DNA from: Nothopassalora personata
Lineage: Eukaryota > Ascomycota > Dothideomycetes > Mycosphaerellales > Mycosphaerellaceae
NCBI GenBank assembly: GCA_033816765.1
Contig: CM066295.1
Coordinates: 620,001-684,000, forward strand
Direction: 5' to 3'
DNA: 64,000 nt
In this document: positions 10,846 to 21,838 of the stretch, one piece after another
Numbering within the stretch: the first letter of the stretch is position 1
Layout of the letters: each line of letters opens with the position of its first letter
Notes under the pieces: model-generated
The model's database searches: none
Told to the model about the DNA's origin: nothing
The model's input: the letters and a program-made list of their open reading frames with translations, nothing else
Translations under genes and position numbers: made by a program

Positions 10846-11775
10846 CTAGATATCCAGCAGAGCCCAAGTGTGGTCGTCCACTGTGGTGTACACCTTGCCC
10901 AGGCCCATCAGCTCGTCGCCCGCTTTCATCACCTCCGTGATCTCCATGCCCGTACGTGTCGCAATGTCCTGCGCGTGCAGACCCTCGTTTGTCTGCGGCG
11001 AGGTCTTGAGACATTGGTACACTCTGCGCGCGACTGGAGTGATACTAGCAAGAGTAAATTCGTCTCCACCGTTGTTTGTCATTGGCTGTTGTGCGCCGTA
11101 TCCGTTCTGCTGTGCTGCTCCGCCGTTCGCTTGTAGCGCTTCAAGTGGACCCTTGGTGAAATGCAGATGTACTGCCGTCGCCTCGAGAAGATGATAGTTG
11201 ATCTCGTTGAAGTCTGTTACTGGACGAATGATGTTTGCACCGACGTGGCGCTTATTGTTGAAGGCCTTCAGTCGTCCCCAAACACGGGCGTATCCTTGCT
11301 CTACCGGCTTTGGCTTCTGGTTGCGTGGTTCGTCAGGGTTCTCGAGGGCTTCGGCGTCGATCCAGAGCTTGACTTCGATTGTGCCTGCAGCATTCGTTAG
11401 CCACCAACCCTGCCTGCCTCATAAGGATGTCCCTACCAGTCCCATCATCCAGCTTGTAGGTGACGTTCGTAGTCTGTGTGCTGATGTTCCGTATTTGGCC
11501 TACGAATGTGACTTGTGTGCACTCGCTCTCGTCAATGACAAAGTGGTCTGCGTCTGGATGTGGATGGTGCGCATCGATGAGCTGCTTGATGGTGACGGGT
11601 CGCAGAGTGTCCTTGCCATACGAGTTCTTCTTCGCGGCCGAGCCTTCGCCCTGGCTTCCTGGCATGAAGCCTCCGCCATTGGCTCCTCCCTGCGCGCCAT
11701 ACGATGTCGTGGAGTAGCCGTAATCTACAGATTGTTAGGAGGTACTGAATAGCTGTGAAAGCAGTACCTACCCAT
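10846..11775 (-). CDS. rfa2: Replication protein A 32-kDa subunit (RPA32)
   Basis: This is the middle subunit of the RPA heterotrimer, which coats single-stranded DNA in replication, repair and checkpoint signalling. Exon 1 is only 11775-11772 (ATGG), exon 2 is 11724-11437 and exon 3 is 11384-10846, giving about 276 residues. The N-terminus is a Gly/Ser/Tyr-rich tail (DYGYSTTSYGAQGGANGG), usually a phosphorylation target. The OB fold follows with LRPVTIKQL, VTFVGQIRNI and a YKLDDGTG strand that continues after the second intron into IEVKLWID. The last 75 residues form the winged helix (HAQDIATRTGMEITEV ... GKVYTTVDDHTWALLDI). It is divergent from dbp10, with start codons 323 bp apart. Confidence 0.9.
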
Positions 11776-12098
11776 GTCGCTGGTGCCTGGTGTTCGTCTT
11801 TGGGAAGAGGGTTGATGACAATCTGATGCAATTAATTCCAGTTGTAGAATCGCAGTGAGCGCTCGACGAGACTGTAGCGGTCAAACGTTGTGATCGACGT
11901 CGTTCGTATGTGTATTGTTTCGGTCATGCAGCCTTTTTCGCGTCGCGCACGCGTAGAGTGGTTGTGCCCCGCCGAGATGTGCTGCAGGGATGCAATCGAG
12001 GCGAGAAAGTCTAAAAGCTTCGATGTGGAAAAGTGCTTCGGCACATGTGAATCTCGCTTGTCTGCCACATCGCCCATAGCGGCGTCGACAACAGTCAA

Positions 12099-14843
12099 AT
12101 GGCTCGCGCAGCATCGCCAGCGCTGTCGGAGAATGAGCTTGACATATCGAAGTCGCTCTTTGGCGGCGAAGATGCCGGCAGTGACAGCGACAATGAGTTC
12201 TCGAAAGAGGCATCGACATTTGGCGGCAAAGCAGCAGAGCATCTTGCTCTAGACAGCGACGATGGCGCCGACGAAGCCTTTATCGCGGCGACACAGGCTG
12301 CCGCCAATCGAAAGAGTGAGAACAAGAATGCGAAGAAGGCCGGCGCATTCCAATCGATGGGACTGAACACGCATCTTCTGAAAGCCATTACACGGAAAGG
12401 ATTCTCTGTGCCAACACCGATTCAGCGCAAGACGATTCCTTTGATACTGGACGGCCAAGATGTGGTGGGTATGGCGAGGACAGGATCGGGAAAGACGGCT
12501 GCCTTTGTGATACCCATGATCGAGAAGTTGAAGAGCCACAGTGCGAAAGTGGGTGCAAGAGCGGTTGTGTTGAGTCCAAGCAGAGAGCTGGCATTGCAGA
12601 CGCTCAAGGTAGTGAAGGAGATGGGGAAGGGCACAGATCTGAGGACGACGCTCTTGGTAGGTGGCGATAGCTTGGAAGATCAGTTCAGCAGCATGGCGAG
12701 CAACCCGGATATCATCATTGCTACACCTGGACGCTTCGAGCATTTGAAAGTCGAGATGGGCCTAGAGCTTTCGAGTGTCAAGTATGTGGTGTTCGACGAG
12801 GCAGACCGGCTGTTTGAAATGGGTTTCGCCGCGCAACTACATGAGATCATGTACTCGCTGCCACCCAACAGACAGACCCTGTTGTTCTCTGCGACACTGC
12901 CCAAGAGCTTGGTGGAGTTCGCAAGAGCCGGCCTGCAGGATCCCAAACTCGTCCGTTTGGATGCAGAAACCAAGATCGCGCCAGGTCTGCGGAGTGCCTT
13001 CTTCACCGTGAAGAGAGCGGAGAAGGAGGCAGCTTTGCTGCACATCCTGCAAGACGTAATCCAGATGCTGACGGGGGAGACAGAAGCAGCGAAGAAAGCA
13101 AAGGAGTCAAAGAAGAACGACAAGAAGCGCAAGCGAGGACCAGAGGGCCCGTCGGGAGGCGAGACACCCTCACAACATTCCACTGTCGTCTTTACAGCGA
13201 CGAAGCATCATGTGGAGTACTTGGCCAACTTCTTGAAGTCCTTCGGCTATGCGGTGTCGTACGTGTATGGTGCGTTGGATCAGACAGCTCGAAAGATGCA
13301 GGTCGAGGACTTCCGAAGAGGCATGACAAACATTATGGTCGTCACTGATGTTGCCGCCCGAGGTATCGACATCCCAGTTTTGGCTAATGTGATAAACTAC
13401 GACTTTCCCTCACAGCCAAAAGTTTTTGTGCATCGTGTCGGGCGGACTGCGAGAGCCGGCAAGGAAGGCTGGGCGTACAGCTTGATCACCAGTGCTGATC
13501 TTCCGTACCTGCTCGACCTGCAGCTCTTCCTGACCAGAAAGGTCGTGCTGGGGCGAGCTGGGCACGACCCAAGCATGTTCAAAGACGCGATTGTGATTGG
13601 CGCCATGAAGCGAGACAAGATCGAGCAATATTTTGAGGAGGCTTCGAAGCTGGTGGACGAGGATATCGACCTCAAGCTCATGAAGAATGTCGCCGCGAAG
13701 GGCGAGAAGCAGTACACAAGGACGAGAAACGCGGCTTCTGCTGAGAGCGTCAGGCGAGCAAAGGATCTCACCACCAGCGAGCACTTTGCGGAAGCAAACA
13801 TGCTTTTTGATGCAGATGGACATGCTGATGTCGAACAGCAACGACTTGATATGCTGGCGCGAGTGAGTGGGTTTCGGCCAAAGGAGACTGTCTTTGAAGT
13901 AGGCAAGAGAGGTGTGGCTCAAGAGGCGGCCGAGATCCAGGCGATCAAGAGACGAAGAGCAAAGATTGAATCGAAGCCAAAGAAACAGAAGGATGAAGAC
14001 AGCGATGGCGAGGAGGAGATGAACGATACTGGGGCAAAGTCATCATTTTTGGAAGAAGGAATTGACGACGACTCCGAGGAAGACCTCATCCTGACACAAC
14101 CTAATGGCGTCGATATGGACGAAGCCTCCGACAATGAACTGAACCTCACATTCTCCGCGCCCGAAGACCCAGCCGCGAAACACAAAAAGAAGAAAACGAC
14201 TGGCAAAGACGAAGAATTCTTCATGGGCTACAACCCCTCGACCATCAACATGGCCGAAGACAAAGCCTACGGCGTTAACTCTGGTGGGACCAACTCCCAC
14301 TTCCTGAACGATGCCCGCGGCGCCACTATGGACCTGACAAATGACGAATCCTCCGGTTTCAAAGAAGCCAACAAAGCTAAAGGCCTTCGCTGGGACAAGA
14401 AGAGCAAAAAGTACGTCGCCCGCGCCAACGATGAAGATGGCAGTAAAGGTCAAAAGATGATCAAAGGTGAATCCGGGCAGAAGATCGCAGCCTCCTTCAA
14501 ATCAGGCCGCTTCGATGCGTGGAGGAAAGCGAATCGAGTTGAGCGCTTACCACGTGTTGGAGAGCAGGAGAGGGCGAACAGTCATTATGCCAATAGCGAG
14601 GGAGGAAAGCGGTTCAAGCATAAGCAGGAGAGGGCGCCGAAGGAGGCTGACAAGTATAGAGACGATTACCATAAGAGAAAGAAGAAGGTGGATGCGGCAA
14701 GGGAGAAGAGGGTGGGCAAGTTTGCAGATGGTCCGGGTAAAGGGAAGAGTGAGATCAGGGGGGTGGAGGATGTTAGGAAGTTGAGGAAGTTGCAGGCTCG
14801 AAGGAAGGAGAAGAATGCAAGGCCGCAGAGGAGGGGGAAGTAG
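12099..14843 (+). CDS. dbp10: DEAD-box ATP-dependent RNA helicase Dbp10
   Basis: This nucleolar helicase is required for 60S ribosomal subunit assembly. It is a single intronless frame of 914 residues, close to the family length. Helicase motifs in order are the Q motif and [13 protein letters not shown] (motif I, about residue 125), SPSRELALQ (Ia), ATPGR (Ib), [11 protein letters not shown] (II), SATLP (III), [10 protein letters not shown] (V) and [10 protein letters not shown] (VI). The C-terminal half is acidic, then highly basic, and contains the Dbp10-specific [11 protein letters not shown] block near residue 805 and a Lys/Arg-rich tail typical of nucleolar proteins. An insertion of charged residues ([16 protein letters not shown]) separates the two RecA lobes. 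It shares a short bidirectional promoter with rfa2. Confidence 0.95.
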   Translation: MARAASPALSENELDISKSLFGGEDAGSDSDNEFSKEASTFGGKAAEHLALDSDDGADEAFIAATQAAANRKSENKNAKKAGAFQSMGLNTHLLKAITRKGFSVPTPIQRKTIPLILDGQDVVGMARTGSGKTAAFVIPMIEKLKSHSAKVGARAVVLSPSRELALQTLKVVKEMGKGTDLRTTLLVGGDSLEDQFSSMASNPDIIIATPGRFEHLKVEMGLELSSVKYVVFDEADRLFEMGFAAQLHEIMYSLPPNRQTLLFSATLPKSLVEFARAGLQDPKLVRLDAETKIAPGLRSAFFTVKRAEKEAALLHILQDVIQMLTGETEAAKKAKESKKNDKKRKRGPEGPSGGETPSQHSTVVFTATKHHVEYLANFLKSFGYAVSYVYGALDQTARKMQVEDFRRGMTNIMVVTDVAARGIDIPVLANVINYDFPSQPKVFVHRVGRTARAGKEGWAYSLITSADLPYLLDLQLFLTRKVVLGRAGHDPSMFKDAIVIGAMKRDKIEQYFEEASKLVDEDIDLKLMKNVAAKGEKQYTRTRNAASAESVRRAKDLTTSEHFAEANMLFDADGHADVEQQRLDMLARVSGFRPKETVFEVGKRGVAQEAAEIQAIKRRRAKIESKPKKQKDEDSDGEEEMNDTGAKSSFLEEGIDDDSEEDLILTQPNGVDMDEASDNELNLTFSAPEDPAAKHKKKKTTGKDEEFFMGYNPSTINMAEDKAYGVNSGGTNSHFLNDARGATMDLTNDESSGFKEANKAKGLRWDKKSKKYVARANDEDGSKGQKMIKGESGQKIAASFKSGRFDAWRKANRVERLPRVGEQERANSHYANSEGGKRFKHKQERAPKEADKYRDDYHKRKKKVDAAREKRVGKFADGPGKGKSEIRGVEDVRKLRKLQARRKEKNARPQRRGK

Positions 14844-15818
14844 AAGCCGTACACTCTACTATACGCCTGAATGCACGCTGTGGTCGATGCTGGACTCCGG
14901 ATGTCCGCTTTGGTCCAGGCTCTGGAGTATTCCGCTGATCCTTTCTGCTGACGCTCGCTGACCCGAGCGCTGGTCGTCGTCAAGCGATTTCTTCCTCGAC
15001 TTTCCCACCGTTCGAGCCACGTTGATGACCACGTTCCCGCATTGGACGCCCTCTTATTCCCAGTCTCCATCAAACGCGTATCTCGTCACCAGGACCCGGA
15101 AGCCCGCTCACTATCATCATCCAGTCGATCTTTCTGCTCTTCCAGTACCATCAGACATAACATCGCCACACCTCAATCCAAGTCCGAAGCCCACTCGGTC
15201 TCGTCGTCTGAGTCGTTCTCTTTGAGGCATTCCGGTACGGCTGGAGGTGATGCGGCTGCATCTTGTCGAAGAGCGGTGGCGCGGTCGGAATGCGTGCGGT
15301 GGGACTTGTCATGGAACCTGATCCGCATCTTCTCGAGCGCCCAGCCCTGGCACCCAGTCCCTCAATCTACTTCGAGCTGGAGGATTTGCGAGATGGCGGC
15401 ACTGTCGTGGGAAGATGACTTACTGTTTCGTCGTGGCAGCTGATACCTAGCAAGGACTGCGATTCCGCCGTGCAGTGTAGTGCTGTTGTTTATGATGGTC
15501 GTCACAAGATGGTGGGAGAAGGCCGCGGGTGCGTTCAACGCGGCGGAAATGGAAATGCCAAGTGAAGCGGAAGTCGGAGCCTCAGGCAGTGATTACCGTC
15601 ACATGCCAGATCGAAGGTCAGAAGATCGCGCGATCAAAACCTCGAGCGTATGGCAGATGGCTTGCCACTTCAACATGTCAAGCTGTGGGTGCGACGCGCT
15701 CACCAAACCGCCATCATACTACCAGTCACCTTCGACACCTTCTCTCGCGCATTGCAACCACAACATTAACAACTATCACCGCGATCCAGTCGCAGCTCCC
15801 AGCAAAACCCCTGCAGCC
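14844..15818. other. Intergenic region with no firm gene
   Basis: About 975 bp follows dbp10. Open frames exist on both strands but lack recognisable domains. A minus-strand frame ending near 15170 finishes with an acidic tail (DSDDETEWASDLD) and could be the last exon of a small gene. I cannot support an upstream exon structure. Confidence 0.35.
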
Positions 15819-15893
15819 ATGGCGCAGACTTCGACCGCTGCAGAACGCACGCTCGACATCACCGACGGCGAGGAGAACATAGTAATGGCATGA
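15819..15893 (+). pseudogene. N-terminal relic of an F-box gene
   Basis: The 24-codon frame MAQTSTAAERTLDITDGEENIVMA ends in TGA. It lines up with the start of the intact F-box gene at 17337 (HRTLNITELLENILLALPSR), the stop falling where the F-box core should continue. No downstream F-box sequence is found in any frame, so this appears to be a truncated paralogue. Confidence 0.4.
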
Positions 15894-16425
15894 GTAGTCA
15901 AGAAGGCCTGGCCAGTCTGATCATCAAACGCACTTGTTGAAGTGTGTCGGCTGATCCGAGGCCAAGAATCGAGTGTCCACGAGAGAGTCATGCTGAATAA
16001 TTGAAAAAAGGCTCACAGGTTTGATAACACAGGCAGCGTCAGAGGCGAGGACAAACTCTGCTGGTTCTCGCTAGAGGAGGCGGACAAATCCGAAGTGGAA
16101 CCAAGGTGTTCGGCAGTATGGAAGGTAATTCGACAGCAGAGTGAAATAGAGCCAAGAGCAGCCAATAGCTCCGAAGCAGTCCTTGATATGGTGGTGTACC
16201 TCTGGCAGAAGCACGTGAGTGTCCTCAAACTCATGCCTCCACCTACCTTACCATCTTGAGGACACTCCCATCTTTCTGCCGCTGCGCGACGACAAATCTC
16301 GATACTTCACATGTCAAGCGTAGAGCTTTAGATTCCAGCATTCTCGGCGAAGGTCGGTAAGTCACCACGCGGAGTCTCATAACCTCAGCTGGAAAGTAGC
16401 TAGCATTCTACGCCCTGCCCAAACC
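15894..16425. other. Intergenic region, nothing recognised
   Basis: About 530 bp lies between the F-box relic and the 2EXR-like gene. Only short frames without recognisable motifs are present. Confidence 0.4.
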
Positions 16426-16938
16426 ATGATCATGAGCCGCCTCCTCAAACTGCCCGCCGAGCTTCGCAATCAAATCTATGCCCTCGCACTCGATAATGAC
16501 TCCCAGCAACACGCTTCTGTTCCAAAAGAACCAGCACTCCTTCGCGTCAACCACCAGCTTCGGCGCGAAATCCTCCCCGTTATCTACGGCACCACCACTT
16601 TCTCCTTCGTCACCGTTAACGATGCGAAGGGATGGCTCGAGCGCCTGCCGACAAATCGACTCGAGATGTTAGGCTCTGTCCATGCTTCGAGTGGGAGGCA
16701 CGAGTCGTTCGAGGCGTACTGGAGTAACAACCGACGGCAGGCAAAGAAGGACCTGCTCGAACTCTGGCAATCTTTCCAGACGGAGGGACTCAGAGAGGGC
16801 GTGGTGACGCTACCGATGAGAGTGGAGGACGAAGTTGGAGATGAGTGGGGACTTTGCTGGTTTGGCTCGCGAGAGATTGACGAGTACGCGCAGAGATACA
16901 AGGGTTTCGTGAGGCGGAGACCTGTTATTAGATCATGA
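16426..16938 (+). CDS. 2EXR-like (LPxELRNxIY) protein
   Basis: This intronless frame of 170 residues begins MIMSRLLKLPAELRNQIYAL, the family N-terminus. It continues with LLRVNHQLRREILPVIYGTT, the conserved second block, and TFSFVTVNDAKGWLERLP. The start could also be the second Met (16432). Unlike the cluster at the left end of the window it has no intron after the IY motif, so it belongs to a different branch of the family. No enzymatic motif is seen, and function is unknown. It lies just upstream of an intact F-box gene on the same strand. Confidence 0.65.
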   Translation: MIMSRLLKLPAELRNQIYALALDNDSQQHASVPKEPALLRVNHQLRREILPVIYGTTTFSFVTVNDAKGWLERLPTNRLEMLGSVHASSGRHESFEAYWSNNRRQAKKDLLELWQSFQTEGLREGVVTLPMRVEDEVGDEWGLCWFGSREIDEYAQRYKGFVRRRPVIRS

Positions 16939-17336
16939 TGAGCTATCATAAGCCTGCTTGCCTTGTCTGTGTGGGACGAGGACTGTGGTAGAAGGATCTC
17001 GATGGAACTAGACGAAGCTGAGGCCCTCAGACGCAATTCATTTGCAGAGCCACTTGGCCTGGCTATCGAATTCAAGGGGTTCGAGGTACCCAGGAGGCTC
17101 TTTGCCGCAGCCTCTTGCGGTCTCCTGGACCGGCTCAGCTTTATTGGCGGGGATGTTATCAGTGAATGGTCGCGATGAGCCGCTGCCGAACGAACGGAAG
17201 TTCAAGCATGTGACTCCTCGAGGTTGCAGCTTGAGGTTCAGCAGATTTACTGACTTCTCCTCAACACACACACCCCAATGTCTTAGAGGAGCAAGAAAAC
17301 CAGAGCACATACACACGGCTTGACGATTCTGCAACA

Positions 17337-17897
17337 ATGGCAGACGCGCAAAAAGCCGCCGATACCGCGCCTCACCGCACCCTCAACATCACCGAGCTCC
17401 TCGAAAATATCCTCCTCGCACTTCCAAGTCGAGACTTGCTCCTCTCTCAGGAAGACAGCAAGACCTTCCAGGCCACGATCGCCGAATCACCTCGACTCCA
17501 ACAAGCACTCTTCTTCGCGCCGCGGAACTTCACTTCAGACCCGACCCGCCACCTCGTTGTTAATGATCTGGTAACAGACAAGATCCTCGACAAGATCCCA
17601 ATCAACATACAAGTCGAGTCCACAGCCCACCGCTCCATCTACATTGACCTCGACTGGCAGACCGCCGCCGAAGCCTGCGCTCGTCAACAGACCCTTGGTC
17701 AGACGCTGCTGTGGGATTTTCACTTGGACGACGACTACCTACAATTCTGCATAAACATGCGCGAATCTTACTGCCATAGGGGCTGGTGGAGTCAGTTGAA
17801 GATCAAGTTCAGCGAGCTTGGATGTGCGGGAGTTCCGACTCTGTCGGAGCTGGTGAAGCTCGTCCAACTTCATCCTAAGATGAGAGTGTTTGAGTGA
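17337..17897 (+). CDS. F-box domain protein
   Basis: This single-exon gene encodes 186 residues. Residues 15-60 form an F-box: LNITELLENILLALPSRDLL, then the TFQATIAESPRLQQALFF helices, the usual form in expanded dothideomycete F-box families. F-box proteins normally bind Skp1 and recruit substrates to SCF ubiquitin ligases. The C-terminal region has no WD40, LRR or Kelch repeats, so substrate choice is unknown. A Trp/Tyr-rich segment (CHRGWWSQLKIKF) and a final VPTLSELVKLVQLHP block are shared with many small fungal F-box proteins. Two broken paralogues flank it, at 15819 and 18336, so this is the surviving member of a local duplication. Confidence 0.75.
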   Translation: MADAQKAADTAPHRTLNITELLENILLALPSRDLLLSQEDSKTFQATIAESPRLQQALFFAPRNFTSDPTRHLVVNDLVTDKILDKIPINIQVESTAHRSIYIDLDWQTAAEACARQQTLGQTLLWDFHLDDDYLQFCINMRESYCHRGWWSQLKIKFSELGCAGVPTLSELVKLVQLHPKMRVFE

Positions 17898-18335
17898 GAG
17901 CAAATTGTGCGGGAAACACGTGGACTGACAACCGGTGATCAAGGCTATTGCGGATTTGTGACATCTCCATGATGCAAGTGCGGAGATCATGATAGCAGCG
18001 TAAGAACGAGAAAGACCCCTGGCGACTCAATCAATCGCCGCACAGAGCATCGCATTTTCTACCTCCTTGCAAGCTTAACCCTGAGCATGGCCAGATTAGA
18101 GATCAGCGTGTAGTCTAACCGCTATCGTGATACTGTAGAGCATGACTTCGTTGCCGGCGTAAGCGGCACCGGATAACGCAAAGCCGTTGTTGCCAAGCAA
18201 ACAAAGCTCGAGCATGTGAAAATGCGAATCCCCCACCGTACGTACGCTCAGCTCTCTTCTCTACCAGCACAATAACACCGTCCCACTTCTAACTTTGCAC
18301 AAAAACAACAAACAACGACCACCACAACAACAACC
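17898..18335. other. Intergenic region, nothing recognised
   Basis: About 440 bp separates the intact F-box gene from its broken paralogue. No coding signal is seen. Confidence 0.4.
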
Positions 18336-18848
18336 GTGAGCTCCACAGCGCCAGCACCGTTCGAATCAAACTGCAAACAAATCACCCACAATCACGGCGA
18401 CAGCCCAAACAGCGACCGATCACATCGCACCCTCAACACCACCAACCTCCTCGAAAAAAAATCCTCCCAGCCCTTCTTCCACCCCAGCGCATCTTCATCC
18501 CCCAGCAAACAGCCCGTCAGCCAAACCTTTCCAACCCCACCATCCGACATCTCCACCCCGAATCCACCAAGCACTCGGGTCCAACCCCGCTCCGCCGCCC
18601 AACCAACCCCAACCACGCCACGAAGCAGCAGCCGCGCACCCCGGGCCCCAACCCCCTACTCACAGTCCAAAGGAAACGGCCCCCCACCCTCCCTGAGGCC
18701 CCTCTCGATCTCGAAAGAATTCCAGCTCACCTTGCGAGAACCTCGCCATCAAAAAACGTTGCAAGTCCTCACTCACACCACGCGTTGCAAAGCCTTGAAG
18801 GATTCGGATGGAAGTAGTGTCATGAGCTTCGGCGGCCCTCGGGGGTAA
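18336..18848 (+). pseudogene. Frameshifted F-box paralogue
   Basis: The frame opens SDRSHRTLNTTNLLEKK, matching the F-box start of the gene at 17337. It then runs into a Ser/Pro-rich sequence unlike any F-box. Shifting frame at the eight-A run 18454-18461 restores an F-box-like continuation (ILPALLPPQRIFIPQQTARQ). This looks like a slippage frameshift in a homopolymer, or a sequencing error at that run. Downstream of the run neither frame preserves the conserved C-terminal block, so I favour a true pseudogene. Confidence 0.5.
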
Positions 18849-19366
18849 TATGCCCGTATGGGAGCGATGCTGCGACGATGCTGAGCTAAGCTAGATAGAG
18901 GTCGTGCACGATTTTTGAGGCGTCAATTTTTCGAGTCGCGAGTGCTCAAGCCTCCCTCACTGTCTATTGAGATCGGCGAGGTTGCGTTGGGAAAGTCACG
19001 TACCGTGGCTGAGCTTGTCGGGATTGTGTTAGACCACGAGGAGACATTGAGAAGAGGCACGTCCACGAGGATGATCTGGATGATCCAAACGCTTACGAGG
19101 GCTGTTGTTGGGATTAGAGGAGTACAATCCGACGCCCGCCTCGAAGCAGGGTCGAACGGCGGCTCACAGGCGGGCAAACATCAGCGCATGATCAGTGAGA
19201 AAACAGAGATCGACTTCTCATTACCATGCGATAACGCTATCAAAACCCAAACCAACGCTCCCCTCATTTCATGGCCTGTGATCCATCATTACTCTGTCGT
19301 CGTCGATTGCCCGAACTCTCATGCTCTCGCCGTATTCCAAGTCTCCCTTAGCTTGCCTCCTGGCCA
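18849..19366. other. Intergenic region between the F-box relic and the GH72 3' end
   Basis: About 520 bp. A plus-strand frame runs through here into antisense of the GH72 gene but has no recognisable domain. A minus-strand frame (18923-19177) has one hydrophobic run (ALVSVWIIQIILVDVPLL) without other support. Confidence 0.35.
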
Positions 19367-20865
19367 TTATATTATAAACACAGCAGCCCCAAAGACTGCC
19401 GCAGCCACAGCAGATCCACCCATGACAGCACCAGTAGGTTTCGCAGCGAGACCACTGCTACTCGAGCTCCTACCAGTCGGTGTACCTGTACCGGCAGTCG
19501 TCAGACCAGAACCATCACCGGGGCGGTTAGCACCGTCAGCGGGTTTGATCACAAGGCCGCTAATCTCGCCACCGTTAGTAGCGTAGACTGGCACGTTTAC
19601 TTCCGTTTGCGTGACTGGGACGATCGTGCCAGTAGGAGCATTCGAGACACCACGCGATATGAGTGCGTCGGCGCCACTTGGTGGCTGTGGGATGTCGAAG
19701 TCTTTGCTGAAGCCGTCAGAAGAAATGAGATCTGCGTTGCAGCGCGGTGGTTGCAAGTTCGTGGCGGTTTCGTTCTGAGTCGTGATCAGGGTGACGTTGA
19801 GCTTGGCATACTGCGCAGAAAGGACATCGAAATCTGGCAGGAGTGTAGCGGATCCATTACTGTTGGCTTCAAGAAGACCGTAGTTGGAAGTCTCTTGCGT
19901 CCATTCGTAGACGAGACCGCCAGAGAGGACTGTCATCTGCGGACCGTACAGAACTGGTACCTCGTCAAACACTCGCGGCACGGGGTCATTGCACCCGTAC
20001 TCAGAGAAGAAGACCGGGATGGTGGTGTTTCCGAAGGTGCGGACGAGTTGGTCGTAGCCAGAAATCGTGAAGCTGGACTGACTACCACACCAAGAGTACG
20101 AGTTCAAGCCGAAGAAGTCGCTGCGCGACATGTCCTCGCCGCCGTCTGCGTTGTTACACTGGAGGTATGCCCATGTATCCTGAAGCACATCCTGGACCTG
20201 AGCAGCAGAATAGCCCACAGGAATAGTCCTGTCCGCATGTGCCGCAATATAGTTCTTAAGATCTCGCTGCACGGCGCGCATGTACGGGGGATTCGCTTCA
20301 GCAGTGCCAATGTCGTTGATGATCTCGTTTCCTCCGAAGAAGCCTAGAGTGTTCGGATAGCTCTTGAACGCCTCGACCACGGTGAAGATGTGCGTAAGGT
20401 ACTCGGTGGTGTAAGTGCCGCTCGGGTTCGTCCGATCGAGCGACTGCCCTGCCAATGGCGAGTTGACATCGATCAGCATGTAGATTCCCACCGAGTTGAA
20501 GATGCTGGCGCATTCATCGTGGTTCAGAGTCGGATCGACGTTGTAGGAGCGGATGGTGTTGATGCCCATGTTCTGCATGAGGGCGGCGTCTCGGAGGCAT
20601 ACCGTCGCGTTGCTCAACGGATCGCCGCTTCCAGTGCCATAAGCATCTTGTCCTCCAGGCTGGTAGTCGACTCCAATGATCATGAACCGCTCATTGGTCT
20701 TCGAGTCGACGAATTCCTGCTCTTGGACGACAATCGGATTGAGGGCGAGTGTGAGGGTAGCGAGGGCGCATAGTGCAAGAGTCGTGAGCTGGAAGCATGT
20801 ATTAGCTTCAATGGCTTGGCTTCGGAAGGGGCGGGGCGCATTGACGGCACACTCACCGACTTCAT
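19367..20865 (-). CDS. GH72 beta-1,3-glucanosyltransferase, GPI-anchored
   Basis: This GAS/GEL-type cell-wall enzyme cleaves and re-ligates beta-1,3-glucan chains at the outer face of the plasma membrane. Exon 1 is 20865-20857 (MKS) and exon 2 is 20788-19367, giving 476 residues. The signal peptide spans the splice junction (MKS then LTTLALCALATLTLAL). The catalytic acid/base is in GFFGGNEIIND and the nucleophile in PVFFSEYGCND. DYQPGG near the mature N-terminus and SRSDFFGLNSYSWCG are family blocks. No C-terminal CBM43 (X8) module is seen, so it belongs to the GH72-minus type. The C-terminus has a Ser-rich stretch and a hydrophobic tail (AVAAAVFGAAVFII), fitting GPI attachment. Confidence 0.92.

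Positions 20866-21838
<973 letters not shown>

Noticed and set aside
12095..14784. Numerous frames on both strands overlapping dbp10
   Set aside because: All are shadows of the 914-codon helicase frame.
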